DNA from: Kitasatospora aureofaciens
Lineage (GTDB): Bacteria; Actinomycetota; Actinomycetes; Streptomycetales; Streptomycetaceae
DNA: 64,000 nt
Assembly (NCBI GenBank): GCA_000720845.1
Contig: JODU01000002.1
Span: 124,001-188,000, forward strand
Direction of reading: 5' to 3'
Position 1 is the first letter of the stretch. Every line of letters starts with the position of its first letter. The notes below the pieces were generated by a model that saw only the letters and a program-made list of their open reading frames with translations, had not been told where the DNA came from and did not search any database. Below are positions 33,969 to 43,180 of the stretch, one piece after another. The translations under genes and the position numbers were made by a program.

Positions 33969-36115
33969 CCACCGCCACGACCGGCCGTGCGGCGCTCAAG
34001 GGCGTCGTCGGCACCCCGCACACCCGCGTCGAGGGCCGCGACAAGGTCACCGGAGCGGCCCGCTACGCGGGCGAGATCCCCTTCGCCGACCTCGCGCACG
34101 GCTGGCTGGTGCTGTCCACCGTCGCCCGCGGCCGGATCCGCGCGATCGACACCGAGCCCGTCCTCGCCATGCCCGGCGTACTGGCCGTCCTGCACCACGG
34201 CAACGCCCCGCGCGTCGAGACAGACTACACCGGCCTGCTCGGCATGGCGCCGGACCCCACCGCCGCCGTCTTCCAGCAGGACCGGGTGCACCACGTGGGC
34301 TGGCCGGTCGCCCTCGTCGTCGCCGAGACGCCCGAGCAGGCCCGGGAGGCCGCCGAGGCCCTCGTCGTCGCCTACGACGAGGAACCCCACGACACCGCCC
34401 TCACCACCGGCCACCCTGGTGCCCACCCGGCCGGCGGGGTCATGCCCGGCGAGACCGCCAAGGGCGACCTGGAGGCCGGCCTCGCCGCCGCCGCGGTCGT
34501 GGTGGACGAGGAGTACACCACCCCCGAAGAGCACCACAGCATGATGGAGCCGCACGCCGCCACCGCCCTGTGGGACGGCGGCCGGCTGGAGGTCGTCGAC
34601 TCCAACCAGGGCACCACCTGGATCCAGGGCGAACTGGCCAGCATGTTCTCCCTCGACGCCTCCGCGGTACGGGTGCGCTCCGAGCACATCGGCGGCGGCT
34701 TCGGCAGCAAGGGACTGCGCGCCCACCAGGTCGCCGCCGTGATGGCCGCGACCGAGTTGCAGCGGCCGGTGCGCGTGGTCATGACGCGGCGGCAGATGTT
34801 CTCGCTGGCCGGCTACCGCAGCCCCACCCTCCAGCGCGTGCGGCTCGGCGCCGACGCCGACGGCCGGCTGCGCGCCCTGGAGCACCGCTCGCTGAACCAG
34901 ACGTCCACCGTCTACGAGTTCGTCGAGCCCAGCGCGGGCGTGGCCCGGGTGATGTACGACGCCGACGCCCACCACACGGCCAACGAGGTCGCGCCGCTCG
35001 ACGTGCCGTCACCGACCTTCATGCGCGCGCCGGGCGAGGCACCGGGGTCCTTCGCCATCGAGTCGGCCCTCGACGAACTCGCCGAGCGCACCGGCATCGA
35101 CCCCATCGCACTGCGCCTGCGCAACGAACCCGAGGTCGGCCCGGTCTCCGGCCTGCCCTTCAGCAGCCGCAACCTGGACGCCTGCTTCCGCGAGGGAGCC
35201 CGGCGGTTCGGCTGGGCGCAGCGCGACCCGCGCCCCGGCACGCGCCGGGACGGGCGCTGGCTCCTTGGCACGGGCACGGCCGCCGCCTCCTTCCACGCGG
35301 GTGCCGGTCCCTCCACGGCCGTCGTCACCGCGCAGGCCGACGGCGGCTTCACCGTGCGGATCGCCGCCGCCGACATCGGCACCGGCGCCCGTACGGCGCT
35401 CACCCTGGTCGCCGCCGACGCCCTGGAGGTCGCGCCCGACCGGGTCCGGGTCCGGATCGGGGACAGCGACTTCGGCCCCGCGATGATCGCGGGCGGCTCG
35501 ATGGGTACGCGTTCCTGGGCCTGGGCGATCAGGGAGGCGGCCCGCGAACTGCGGGAGCGGCTGGCCCTCGGCACGACGATCCCGCCGGAGGGCATCACCG
35601 TACGGTCCGACACCACCGAGGCCCTCGGTGCCCTCGCGCAGAAGGAACGGCACTCCTTCGGCGCGCAGTTCGCCGAGGTCGCCGTGGACCCCGCCACCGG
35701 TGAGGTGCGGGTGCGCCGCATGCTCGGCATCTTCGCGGCCGGCCGGATCGTCAACCCGCTCACCGCCCGCAACCAGCTCGTCGGCGGCATGGTCTGGGGC
35801 ATCTCCATGGCCCTGCACGAGGAGGCGGTCCGGGACCGGACCAGCGGCGGCCTCTACGCCCCCGACCTCGCCGGCTACCACGTGGCCACCAACGCCGACG
35901 TGGGTGACATCCAGGCCGACTGGGTCGACGACCCGGACCCCGACGACCCGGTCGGTATCAAGGGCGTCGGCGAGATCGGCGTCGTGGGCGCCGCGGCGGC
36001 CGTCGCCAACGCCGTCTGGCACGCGACCGGCGTACGCCACCGCAACCTGCCGATCAGGCCGGACCGGGTGCTGTCGGCGGGGGTGCCCGCGGCAGGGGGC
36101 GGCCCGCATGCTTGA
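33965..36115 (+). CDS. Molybdenum hydroxylase large, molybdopterin-binding subunit (PaoC/YagR-like)
   Basis: A 716-residue catalytic subunit. GAARYAGEIPFADLAHGWLVLS begins the hammerhead domain. HHSMMEPHAATALW, SEHIGGGFGSKG, and FMRAPGEAPGSFAIESALDELAER line the cofactor. KGVGEIGVVGAAAAVANAVWHATG contains the base glutamate that activates water on the Mo centre. Motifs follow PaoC (aldehyde oxidase) more closely than purine-type XdhB; the substrate may be an aldehyde or N-heterocycle. Its final 8 bp overlap xdhC. Confidence 0.9.
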   Translation: MTTATTGRAALKGVVGTPHTRVEGRDKVTGAARYAGEIPFADLAHGWLVLSTVARGRIRAIDTEPVLAMPGVLAVLHHGNAPRVETDYTGLLGMAPDPTAAVFQQDRVHHVGWPVALVVAETPEQAREAAEALVVAYDEEPHDTALTTGHPGAHPAGGVMPGETAKGDLEAGLAAAAVVVDEEYTTPEEHHSMMEPHAATALWDGGRLEVVDSNQGTTWIQGELASMFSLDASAVRVRSEHIGGGFGSKGLRAHQVAAVMAATELQRPVRVVMTRRQMFSLAGYRSPTLQRVRLGADADGRLRALEHRSLNQTSTVYEFVEPSAGVARVMYDADAHHTANEVAPLDVPSPTFMRAPGEAPGSFAIESALDELAERTGIDPIALRLRNEPEVGPVSGLPFSSRNLDACFREGARRFGWAQRDPRPGTRRDGRWLLGTGTAAASFHAGAGPSTAVVTAQADGGFTVRIAAADIGTGARTALTLVAADALEVAPDRVRVRIGDSDFGPAMIAGGSMGTRSWAWAIREAARELRERLALGTTIPPEGITVRSDTTEALGALAQKERHSFGAQFAEVAVDPATGEVRVRRMLGIFAAGRIVNPLTARNQLVGGMVWGISMALHEEAVRDRTSGGLYAPDLAGYHVATNADVGDIQADWVDDPDPDDPVGIKGVGEIGVVGAAAAVANAVWHATGVRHRNLPIRPDRVLSAGVPAAGGGPHA

Positions 36116-37244
36116 CATCGCCGACGAGCTGAACGGCTGGCTGACGCAAGGGCGGGAGTTTGCCGTCGCCAGTGTCGTCTCGGTGGGCGGCAGCGCACCG
36201 CGCGGGCCCGGCGCGGCCCTCGCCGTCGACCGCGACGGCACGGTGATCGGCTCGGTCTCCGGAGGCTGTGTGGAGGGCGCGGTGTACGAGCTGTGCACCG
36301 AGGCCCTGGACAGCGGCGAGAGCGTGCGCGGGCGGTTCGGCTACAGCGACGAGGACGCCTTCGCGGTCGGGCTGACCTGCGGCGGGGTGATCGACGTGCT
36401 GGTCACGCCGGTCGGCGCGGACGCGCCGTCGCGCGAGGTGTTCCGGGCGGCGCTCTCCACCGCCGCCCGGGGCGGGACCGTGGCCCTCGCCCGGGTCGTC
36501 CGGGGCCCGGCCGAGCTCCTGGGCCGGGCGCTGCTGGTCCGTCCCGACGGCACCCACGAGGGCGGTCTCGGCGGACACCCCGACCTCGACCGCACCGCGG
36601 CCGCCGAGGCGGGTGCCCTGCTGGACGCCGGACGCACCGGCACGGTCGGGCTCTCGGAGGACGGGTCGCACTGCCCCGGCGGGCTCACCCTCCTCGTCGA
36701 GTCCAGCGTGCCGCCGCCCCGCATGATCGTCTTCGGCGCGGTCGACTTCGCCGCGGCGCTGGTGCGGGCCGGGAAGTTCCTCGGGCACCACGTCACCGTG
36801 TGCGACGCCCGGCCGGTCTTCGCCACGCGGGCCCGCTTCCCGGAGGCCGACGAGGTCGTCGTCGACTGGCCGCACCGCTATCTGCGGCAGACCCCCACCG
36901 ACGAACGCACGGTGCTGTGCGTACTCACCCACGACGCCAAGTTCGACGTGCCGCTGCTGACCGAGGCCCTGCGCAGGCCCGTCGCGTTCGTCGGCGCCAT
37001 GGGCTCGCGCCGCACCCACGAGGACCGCCACCGCCGGCTGCGGGAGGCGGGCCTGACCGAGGACGAGCTGTCCGGGCTGCGCTCACCGATCGGCCTCGAC
37101 CTCGGCGCGCGCACCCCGGAGGAGACGGCCCTGTCCATCGCAGCGGAGATCGTCGCGGCCCGGCGCGGCGGAACGGGCGTACCCCTGACGGGCGGTTCGG
37201 CACCGATCCACCGGGAGCGGGAGGTGACGGGGGCGGCCGCCTGA
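36108..37244 (+). CDS. xdhC: XdhC/PaoD-type molybdenum cofactor insertion chaperone
   Basis: A 378-residue XdhC-family protein. The N-terminal domain has ASVVSVGGSAPRGPGAALAVDRDG and GSVSGGCVEGAVYE with LTCGGVIDVLV, the Moco-binding part. The C-terminal Rossmann domain has MIVFGAVDFAAALVRAGKFLGHHVTVCDARPVFA and VLTHDAKFDVPLLTEALRRPVAFVGAMGSRRTHEDR. It protects and sulfurates the cofactor and hands it to the hydroxylase encoded just upstream. The overlapping start supports one operon. It ends 5 bp from the convergent GH15 gene. Confidence 0.92.
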   Translation: MLDIADELNGWLTQGREFAVASVVSVGGSAPRGPGAALAVDRDGTVIGSVSGGCVEGAVYELCTEALDSGESVRGRFGYSDEDAFAVGLTCGGVIDVLVTPVGADAPSREVFRAALSTAARGGTVALARVVRGPAELLGRALLVRPDGTHEGGLGGHPDLDRTAAAEAGALLDAGRTGTVGLSEDGSHCPGGLTLLVESSVPPPRMIVFGAVDFAAALVRAGKFLGHHVTVCDARPVFATRARFPEADEVVVDWPHRYLRQTPTDERTVLCVLTHDAKFDVPLLTEALRRPVAFVGAMGSRRTHEDRHRRLREAGLTEDELSGLRSPIGLDLGARTPEETALSIAAEIVAARRGGTGVPLTGGSAPIHREREVTGAAA

Positions 37245-37249
37245 GGGAC

Positions 37250-39028
37250 TCAGGGCAGCGTGGACTCGCCGGCCAGGCGGACCGCGCACTCCAGCATCAG
37301 CGCGTGCACGAAGGCCTGCGGGAGGTTGCCGCGGAGCTGGCGCTGGCGCACGTCGTACTCCTCGGCGAACAGCCCGGGCGGCCCACAGGCCGCCCGGGTG
37401 CGCTCGAACCAGCGGAACGCGCCGACCCGGTCGCCGACCCGGTGCGTGGCGAGCGCCATCGTGAAGCCGCAGAGCAGAAAGGCCCCCTCGGCCTCGCCGA
37501 GCGGCACCCCGGGATGTTCGAAGCGGTACAGGTACCCGTCCTCGGCCAGCCGGGACTCCACGTACGCGCGCGTGGTGGCGTCGCCGTCACCGTCCCCGAA
37601 CGCACAGCCGCGGGCCGTCGGCACCAGCAGCGCGGCCTCCGGCCCGTCGTCGTCCTCGGCCCGCCGCCAGCGGCCGTCGGGGCGCAGGCAGCGGCGCCGG
37701 GTCTCCCGCAGCACCGTGTCGGCGAGGTCGGCGCACCGGCGCCCCGCGGGTCCGGGCAGCACCTCGGCCATGCGCCGCAGACCGCACACCACGCTCAGCC
37801 GGGAGTGGGTCCACCACCGGTTCTCCAGCTCCCACAGGCCGGCCTCCGGCTTCAGCCACTGCCGCTCGACGACGTCCACGGCGACGGCGGCGGCCCGTTC
37901 CGCCTCGTCGGTCAGCCGGTCGTGCGCGGCGGCCGCGGCGAACAACTGCAGCGCCTCGCCGAAGGTGTCCAGCTGGAACTGGGCGCCCGCGTCGTTGCCG
38001 ACGTGGTCGTTGCCACCGGGGTAGCCGGGCAGCCGCAGGGAGCGTTCCTTGCCGACCGGCCGCCCGTCGACCGTGTAGGCGGGGCGCACCCCGTCGCCGT
38101 CCGCGAGCACGCGCTCGGCGACGAAGCGCACCGCGTCGTCGACCAGGGGGTGCGGCCCGTGCGCGGCGACCGCGAGACCGGCGTAGCACTGGTCGCGCAG
38201 CCACGCGTAGCGGTAGTCGTAGTTGCGCCCGCTGTTGGCCCGCTCCGGCAGGGACGTGGTCGCGGCGGCGACCATCCCCCCGGAGACGCTGGTCAGCCCG
38301 CGCAGCACGGCGTACGCGTGCCGGGCGTCGCGGGGCGCGACCAGCCGCGAGCAGTCCGGGACGGCCCGCGCCCACTCCCGTTCCGTGGCCCGCCACAGCG
38401 CGTCGGGGTCCAGCGGTCCGGTCTCCGGGCCCTCGGACAGTTCCAGCACGAGGTCGTGGGTCCGGCCCTCGCGCAGCCGGAACCCGCCGCGCAGCCCGGC
38501 CCCGTCCCGCCACACCGCGTCCGGTGCCCCGGCGAGCCGAAGCCGCAGCCCCTCCGTCCGGGCCGTCCACACGCCCCCTTCCCGCCGGGGGTCGCGCATC
38601 CGGACCCCGCCGAAGCCGGGCCGCGGGTCCAGATCCATGCGCAGCCGCGCCTCGCCCCGCTCCACCCGCATGCGGCGCAGCAGCACGAGCCGGTCCGTGC
38701 GGGTCGGCAGGGCCAGGGCCTCCCGGCACTCGATCACGCAGTCGGCGGTCACCCACCGGCTGATCCGGATCAGCGTGCCCTCCTCGTAGGAGCCGCCCCA
38801 GACGTGCCAGGGGTCCGCCGGTTCCACGGTGAAGTGACCGGCTCCGCCGATCAGCGCCGAGAACACCGCGTCGTCGTGCCACCGCGGGGCGCACAGCCAC
38901 ACGATCCGGCCCCGGGGGTCCAGGACCGCTCCCCGCTCGCCGTCGGCGAGTACGGCGTACTCGCGCAGCGCCCAGGGCGGGCACGACCTGTCCGGTTCCG
39001 GCGCGCGCCGCTCGTCGCTGTCCTTCAT
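37250..39028 (-). CDS. Glycoside hydrolase family 15 protein (trehalase/glucoamylase-like)
   Basis: A 592-residue cytoplasmic enzyme. An N-terminal beta-sandwich (about 20-220) begins ALREYAVLADGERGAVLDPRGRIVWLCAPRWH. The (alpha/alpha)6 barrel carries GRNYDYRYAWLRDQCYAGLA, KPEAGLWELENRWWTHSR (with the candidate general acid in GLWE) and PPGLFAEEYDVRQRQLRGNLPQAFVHALML. In actinobacteria GH15 members include trehalases and isomaltose-type glucoamylases; no signal peptide argues for an intracellular sugar. The polysaccharide deacetylase gene lies just upstream on the same strand. Confidence 0.9.
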   Translation of the reverse strand: MKDSDERRAPEPDRSCPPWALREYAVLADGERGAVLDPRGRIVWLCAPRWHDDAVFSALIGGAGHFTVEPADPWHVWGGSYEEGTLIRISRWVTADCVIECREALALPTRTDRLVLLRRMRVERGEARLRMDLDPRPGFGGVRMRDPRREGGVWTARTEGLRLRLAGAPDAVWRDGAGLRGGFRLREGRTHDLVLELSEGPETGPLDPDALWRATEREWARAVPDCSRLVAPRDARHAYAVLRGLTSVSGGMVAAATTSLPERANSGRNYDYRYAWLRDQCYAGLAVAAHGPHPLVDDAVRFVAERVLADGDGVRPAYTVDGRPVGKERSLRLPGYPGGNDHVGNDAGAQFQLDTFGEALQLFAAAAAHDRLTDEAERAAAVAVDVVERQWLKPEAGLWELENRWWTHSRLSVVCGLRRMAEVLPGPAGRRCADLADTVLRETRRRCLRPDGRWRRAEDDDGPEAALLVPTARGCAFGDGDGDATTRAYVESRLAEDGYLYRFEHPGVPLGEAEGAFLLCGFTMALATHRVGDRVGAFRWFERTRAACGPPGLFAEEYDVRQRQLRGNLPQAFVHALMLECAVRLAGESTLP

Positions 39029-39038
39029 GACGGTACGG

Positions 39039-39860
39039 CTATCCCGGCGCCGGTGACCGAAACGGCGCCGTCCCGGTGGTCCCGGTGGTCCCGGTGGTCA
39101 CCCCGGTAACGGATGTCACCGCGGTCCGGCCGGTCCCGTGCTCGCCGAGCGGGCCGACGGTCCACCCCGCCGCGCGGCAGTCGCGCACGATGTCCGGCAG
39201 CGCGCCGAGGGCGGCCCGCCAACTGCCCGGGGCGGAGGCGTGATCGGTGTCGTGGAGGAGGACCGTGCCACCCCCGCGCAGGTCAGCCGCGACGGTCGCG
39301 CGTACGGAGGCGGGCGTGGCGTCCTGCCGCCAGTCCTTGCCCCACGCGGTCCACAGCACGGGCCGCAGCCCGGCCCGGCGGGCGGCCGCCCAGCGTCCGG
39401 AGGTGAGGATGCCGTAGGGCGGCCGGTACCAGCGCGGGGCACTTCCGGTCACCTCGGTCACCACCCGGACGGCACGCAGCACCTCGCGCGCGTCCCGTGC
39501 CGGCGACGGCCACCAGGGGCGGTCGTGCGCCCAGCCGTGGACGGCGAGTTCGTGTCCGCGCCGGACCAGCTCACGGACCAGTGCGGGATGGCGCTCGGCG
39601 TTCTCGCCCAGGACGAAGAACGTGGCCCTTGCCCCGAGCCCGTCCAAGGCGTCGAGGAACCGCGGCGTGGACGCCGGATCGGGGCCGTCGTCGAAGGTGA
39701 GCGCGACATGACCGGGGTCGCCCAGGCCGGCCAGACCCGGGAAATGGCGACGGCGCAGTTCCGGCAGCCAGGTCGCGGCCGGACCGATGTGGGCGAGCGC
39801 GGCGGCGACGACCGGGGCGGCGGCGTACACCGCCCGACCGGCGCGAAACCCGTGACCCAT
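39039..39860 (-). CDS. Polysaccharide deacetylase family protein
   Basis: A 273-residue protein with an N-terminal hydrophobic anchor (AVYAAAPVVAAALAHIG) and a NodB-type domain. HVALTFDDGPDPASTPRFLDAL is motif 1 with the metal and catalytic Asp. ELAVHGWAHDRP supplies the HxxxH metal ligands. APRWYRPPYGILTS is motif 3, followed by LWTAWGKDW and GGGTVLLHDTDHAS. It removes acetyl groups from an exported or cell-wall glycan. The C-terminal tail is a T-T-G repeat run encoded by a 9-bp tandem repeat. Confidence 0.88.
   Translation of the reverse strand: MGHGFRAGRAVYAAAPVVAAALAHIGPAATWLPELRRRHFPGLAGLGDPGHVALTFDDGPDPASTPRFLDALDGLGARATFFVLGENAERHPALVRELVRRGHELAVHGWAHDRPWWPSPARDAREVLRAVRVVTEVTGSAPRWYRPPYGILTSGRWAAARRAGLRPVLWTAWGKDWRQDATPASVRATVAADLRGGGTVLLHDTDHASAPGSWRAALGALPDIVRDCRAAGWTVGPLGEHGTGRTAVTSVTGVTTGTTGTTGTAPFRSPAPG
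39071..39097. repeat. Tandem repeat, 3 x 9 bp (TCCCGGTGG)
   Basis: Three exact copies of TCCCGGTGG in the 3' end of the deacetylase gene encode the T-T-G repeats in the C-terminal tail. Such units change copy number by slippage in multiples of three codons without breaking the frame. Confidence 0.7.
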
Positions 39861-39987
39861 CGTGGTACCTCCGCTTCGTCCCCCTGCCTTCCGTCCCCCT
39901 GCTTTCCGTTCGCCTCTTTTGGGTGCCCCTGCATTGCCGTTCCCGGTCGTCCGGACCGCGCGGTCCCGACGCGTGCCGTCCGTCCGC

Positions 39988-40896
39988 TCACCGCCTCACC
40001 GCCCGCCCGGGGCCGTCCCGTGCCGCCGGGGCCGTGTCCCAGGCGCCGTGCACCGACGGTGCGCGGGCCAGCCCGACACTGCCGAGGCCGATCAGCGCCA
40101 CGCCGATCAGTTCGGGCAGCACCCGCACTCCGAGCAGGATCTCCTCGCCGAACAGGGCCCAGCCCAGGGCGATGCTGGTCAGCGCGTCGCCGAGGGTCAG
40201 GGCCGGCTGCGAGGCGGCCAGGGTCCCCGCCCGCAGGGCGCTCTGCAACAGCAGGAAGCTGGCCACGCCCACCACCGCGGTGGCGTACGGCGGCCACTGG
40301 GTCAGCACCTCGCCCACCCCCTGGGGGAGCCGCCCGGTCAGCTCCTTGAGCAGCGCCGCCGTACCGCCGAACCCCACCGCGGACGCCGATCCGAACAGCG
40401 CCGCGCGGGGCGCACCGTGCACCAGGCTGCCGATCGAGGCGAGGACCGTCATGAGGACGACCAGCGCCAGCCCCGCCCAGATCCACCGGCCCCCGGTGGC
40501 GGTGTCGTGTCCGGCCGACGGAGCGGCGGAGCCCAGGAACAGCGCGAGGCCCACGGCCAGTGCCACGAACGCCAGCCACGTCCGGGTGTCCGGCCGCCGG
40601 TGGAAGACCGCACTGCCGACCACCAGCGTGAACAGCAGTTCGGTGGCCATCAGCGGCTGGACGACGGCGAGACTGCCCACCGCCAGCGCGGCCGCCTGCA
40701 GCACCGTCGTCAGCGCGAGCAGAGCCGCCCCGCCGACCCAGTACCGGTCCCGCACCAGCCGCAGCAGTGAGCGCACGACCGTGTGCCTGGCCCCCGCCCG
40801 GTCCTCGTCCTGCGCCGCGGCCCGGCGTTGCAGTACCGACGCCGCCGCGTTGGACAGCGCCGCGAACAGGGCGAGGACGACGGTGAGGACACTCAC
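39988..40896 (-). CDS. EamA/DMT-like integral membrane transporter
   Basis: A 302-residue protein with about nine to ten membrane helices: VLTVVLALFAALSNAAASVLQRRAA, VGGAALLALTTVLQAAALAVGSLAVVQPLMATELLFTLVVGSAVF, FVALAVGLALFLGSAA, AGLALVVLMTVLASIGSLVHG and, near the end, PALTLGDALTSIALGWALFGEEILLGV. The two-fold repeat with a VQPLM/SQPAL helix is typical of DMT-superfamily permeases. Substrate unknown. GTG start at 40896, with GGAG nine bases upstream. It follows the SDR gene on the same strand. Confidence 0.82.
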   Translation of the reverse strand: MSVLTVVLALFAALSNAAASVLQRRAAAQDEDRAGARHTVVRSLLRLVRDRYWVGGAALLALTTVLQAAALAVGSLAVVQPLMATELLFTLVVGSAVFHRRPDTRTWLAFVALAVGLALFLGSAAPSAGHDTATGGRWIWAGLALVVLMTVLASIGSLVHGAPRAALFGSASAVGFGGTAALLKELTGRLPQGVGEVLTQWPPYATAVVGVASFLLLQSALRAGTLAASQPALTLGDALTSIALGWALFGEEILLGVRVLPELIGVALIGLGSVGLARAPSVHGAWDTAPAARDGPGRAVRR

Positions 40897-40927
40897 CGCG
40901 GCGCGCTCCAGGTCATCGCGCTCCCGG

Positions 40928-41785
40928 TCATCCGAACCGTGCGGCCAGCCGTCGGTACAGTCCCGGAGCCGCGCCCCGCACCCGGCACGGCAGACGCAGC
41001 CACGAGGGCACGTACACCTCGTCCCGGCCCCGTACCACCGCCGTGCGCACCGCGTCGGCCACGCGCTCGGGCGGTACCGGGCGGGGGCGGGAGCGCCGGT
41101 AGGGAGTGCCCCGGCGCTCGAAGAACGGAGTGTCGACGACACCCGGCACCACGTGGGTGACCCCCACGCCCGTGCCCCGCAACTCGTAGCGCAGCGAGTC
41201 CGCGAAGGCCCCGACCGCGGCCTTGGCGGCGGAGTACACGGCCTCGTCGCGCACCCCGACACTGCCCGCCAGCGATCCGATGAGCACCACCCGTCCCGAA
41301 CCCGCCGCCACCATCCCCGGCAGCAGCAGCCGCACCAGCCGCAGCGTGGCCAGCACGTTGATGTCGAGCACCTCGTCGATGGTGTGCGGGGGCATGTCCA
41401 GGAACTCCCCGGCCCAGCCCACCCCGGCTCCGGCCACCAGCAGGTCCACCCGGCCCGACGTGGCCAGGGCGAAGTCGGTGAGCTGCCGGTCGGCGCCGGG
41501 GAGTGTGAGGTCCGCGGCGAACGCGGTGGCCGAGGTGTCGTCGGCCACCTGGCGCAGCCGCATCGGGTCACGCCCGGTGAGCACCAGCCGCCAGCCGTCC
41601 TCGTCACCCAGCCGACGCGCCACGGCCGCGCCGATGCCGGAGGACGCCCCCGTCACCAGCGCCGTGCGGGTCCGCGTGTCCAGGACCCCGACCGGACGCC
41701 GCCCGGGCGGCCTCGCGTGGTCCGCGTCGGGTGCGACGACCTGCGGTCCGGGAACGGCCCGGGGACGGGAGAACGCATGCGCCAT
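40928..41785 (-). CDS. Short-chain dehydrogenase/reductase (SDR)
   Basis: A 285-residue classical SDR. ALVTGASSGIGAAVARRL is the TGxxxGIG NAD(P) motif near residue 43, after an unusually long Pro/Arg-rich N terminus. VDLLVAGAGVGWAG is the NAG-type strand, VVLIGSLAGSVG carries the catalytic Ser and VYSAAKAAVGAFADSLRYEL the YxxxK. VVPGVVDTPFFER is the PG motif. An Arg close after the glycine motif favours NADP(H). Substrate unknown. ATG at 41785 follows AAGGTGG. Confidence 0.88.
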   Translation of the reverse strand: MAHAFSRPRAVPGPQVVAPDADHARPPGRRPVGVLDTRTRTALVTGASSGIGAAVARRLGDEDGWRLVLTGRDPMRLRQVADDTSATAFAADLTLPGADRQLTDFALATSGRVDLLVAGAGVGWAGEFLDMPPHTIDEVLDINVLATLRLVRLLLPGMVAAGSGRVVLIGSLAGSVGVRDEAVYSAAKAAVGAFADSLRYELRGTGVGVTHVVPGVVDTPFFERRGTPYRRSRPRPVPPERVADAVRTAVVRGRDEVYVPSWLRLPCRVRGAAPGLYRRLAARFG

Positions 41786-41949
41786 GGGGACCACCTTGGC
41801 TCGGGGCGGGCACCGGGGAGCGTCCGACCGGGCGGTCGGGGCTCCGGCGTCCGGCCGGACGGGCGGTCACGGAGTATCCCCCAGCGTCCGCCCGAAACGC
41901 CCGCTTGTGCGGTGGTTTGGAAGCCGCCGTACCGGCAACTTGGTCCGCC

Positions 41950-43128
41950 GTGCATCCTCGCAGCCCATCAGTGCCCCGCCGGACCGGGGCCCCGCGCGGT
42001 CCGCGGGGCGGCAGACGGCTGCTGGTGATCAGCGCGAGCATGGGCGCCGGACACGACACGGTGGCCGCCGAACTGGTCAGGCGGGCCCGGGAGGGCGGCG
42101 ACACCGCCCAGGTCGTCGACGTCCTCGCCCTCCTGCCGTACGGCCTGGGCACGGCCCTGCGGTGCTTCTACCGCGGGTCCGTGCGGCACTTCCCGTGGGC
42201 GTACGCCGCCCTGTACCGCCTCTTCCTGCGGCCCGGCACGGGACGCCGGCCCAGCGGGACCCCCCTGGCCCGGCTCGCCGGGAGGAGACTGCGCGAGCTG
42301 GCGGAGCGCACCGGCGCGGACGTGGTCGTGCCCGTCTTCCACCTGGGTGCCCAGTTGACCGGCCACCTGCGGGACCGCGGACTGCTGCCCGTGCCCAGCG
42401 TCGTCCTCGTGATCGACTTCGAGCCGCACCGCCAGTGGCTGCACCCCGGCAACGACCGCTGCCTGTGCCTCACCGAGGAAGCGGCGCGCGAGGTGCGGGG
42501 GAGCACCGGCACGCCCGCGACGACGTGCGCGCCCCTCGTGGCGCCGGAGTTCTCGGCGGACGACGTCCCGGGCGCGGCCCGGTGGCGGGAGACGTTCGAC
42601 CGGCTCGGCTCCGGGCGGCCCGCCGTGGTGCTCTCCGCCGGCGCCTGGGGCGTCGGCTCGCACCTGGACGCCACCGTCCGGCTCCTGGCCGACCACGGCT
42701 ACCTGCCGGTCGTCCTGTGCGGCGACAACCAGCGGCTGCGCCATACCCTGTCCGGCACGCCGGGCGTCCTGGCCCTGGGCTGGGTGACGGACATGCCGGG
42801 CCTGTTGCACGCCGCCCGTGCCCTGATCGACAACGCGGCCGGCCAGACCGCCGTACAGGCGCTCGCGGCCGGGCTGCCGGTCGTCGGCCACCGCCCCATA
42901 CCCGGCCACGGCGCGGACGGCGTACGACGGATGGCCGCGCTCGGTGTCTCCGAGGTCGCCGAGGACGGGCCCGCGCTGCTGGAAGCGCTGCGGCGGCTCA
43001 CCGCACCGGGCCGGGACCGGCGGCGGCGGATCGCCGCCGGACGCGCACTGTTCACCGGGAACGCGGACGTCCTGACCCTGGTGACCGAGGTCGCCGACGC
43101 CGCGCGCGCGGGTGTCCGTTTCCCATGA
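41950..43128 (+). CDS. MGDG-synthase-like glycosyltransferase (GT28-type fold)
   Basis: A 392-residue GT-B enzyme. RRLLVISASMGAGHDTVAAELVRRAREGGDTAQVVDV is the start of the MGDG synthase domain (glycine loop plus GH). ADVVVPVFHLGAQLTGHLRDRGLLPVPSVVLVIDFEPH is the acceptor half. AVVLSAGAWGVGS, VTDMPGLLHAARALIDNAAGQTAVQALAAGLPVVG form the nucleotide-sugar half. It probably glycosylates a lipid such as diacylglycerol. The GTG at 41950 is used; a second GTG at 41971 is possible and neither has a strong ribosome binding site. Followed by DUF2267 and DUF1360 genes. Confidence 0.85.
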   Translation: MHPRSPSVPRRTGAPRGPRGGRRLLVISASMGAGHDTVAAELVRRAREGGDTAQVVDVLALLPYGLGTALRCFYRGSVRHFPWAYAALYRLFLRPGTGRRPSGTPLARLAGRRLRELAERTGADVVVPVFHLGAQLTGHLRDRGLLPVPSVVLVIDFEPHRQWLHPGNDRCLCLTEEAAREVRGSTGTPATTCAPLVAPEFSADDVPGAARWRETFDRLGSGRPAVVLSAGAWGVGSHLDATVRLLADHGYLPVVLCGDNQRLRHTLSGTPGVLALGWVTDMPGLLHAARALIDNAAGQTAVQALAAGLPVVGHRPIPGHGADGVRRMAALGVSEVAEDGPALLEALRRLTAPGRDRRRRIAAGRALFTGNADVLTLVTEVADAARAGVRFP

Positions 43129-43180
43129 CCGTCACAGGGCACCCGCCCCGGAGCGCGAACCGGCACAAGGAGGCGACGCC

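Noticed and set aside
41800..41949. GC-rich inverted repeats upstream of the glycosyltransferase
   Set aside because: Several short CCGACC/GGTCGG-type pairs occur, as expected by chance at this GC content; none is positioned as a clear terminator or operator.
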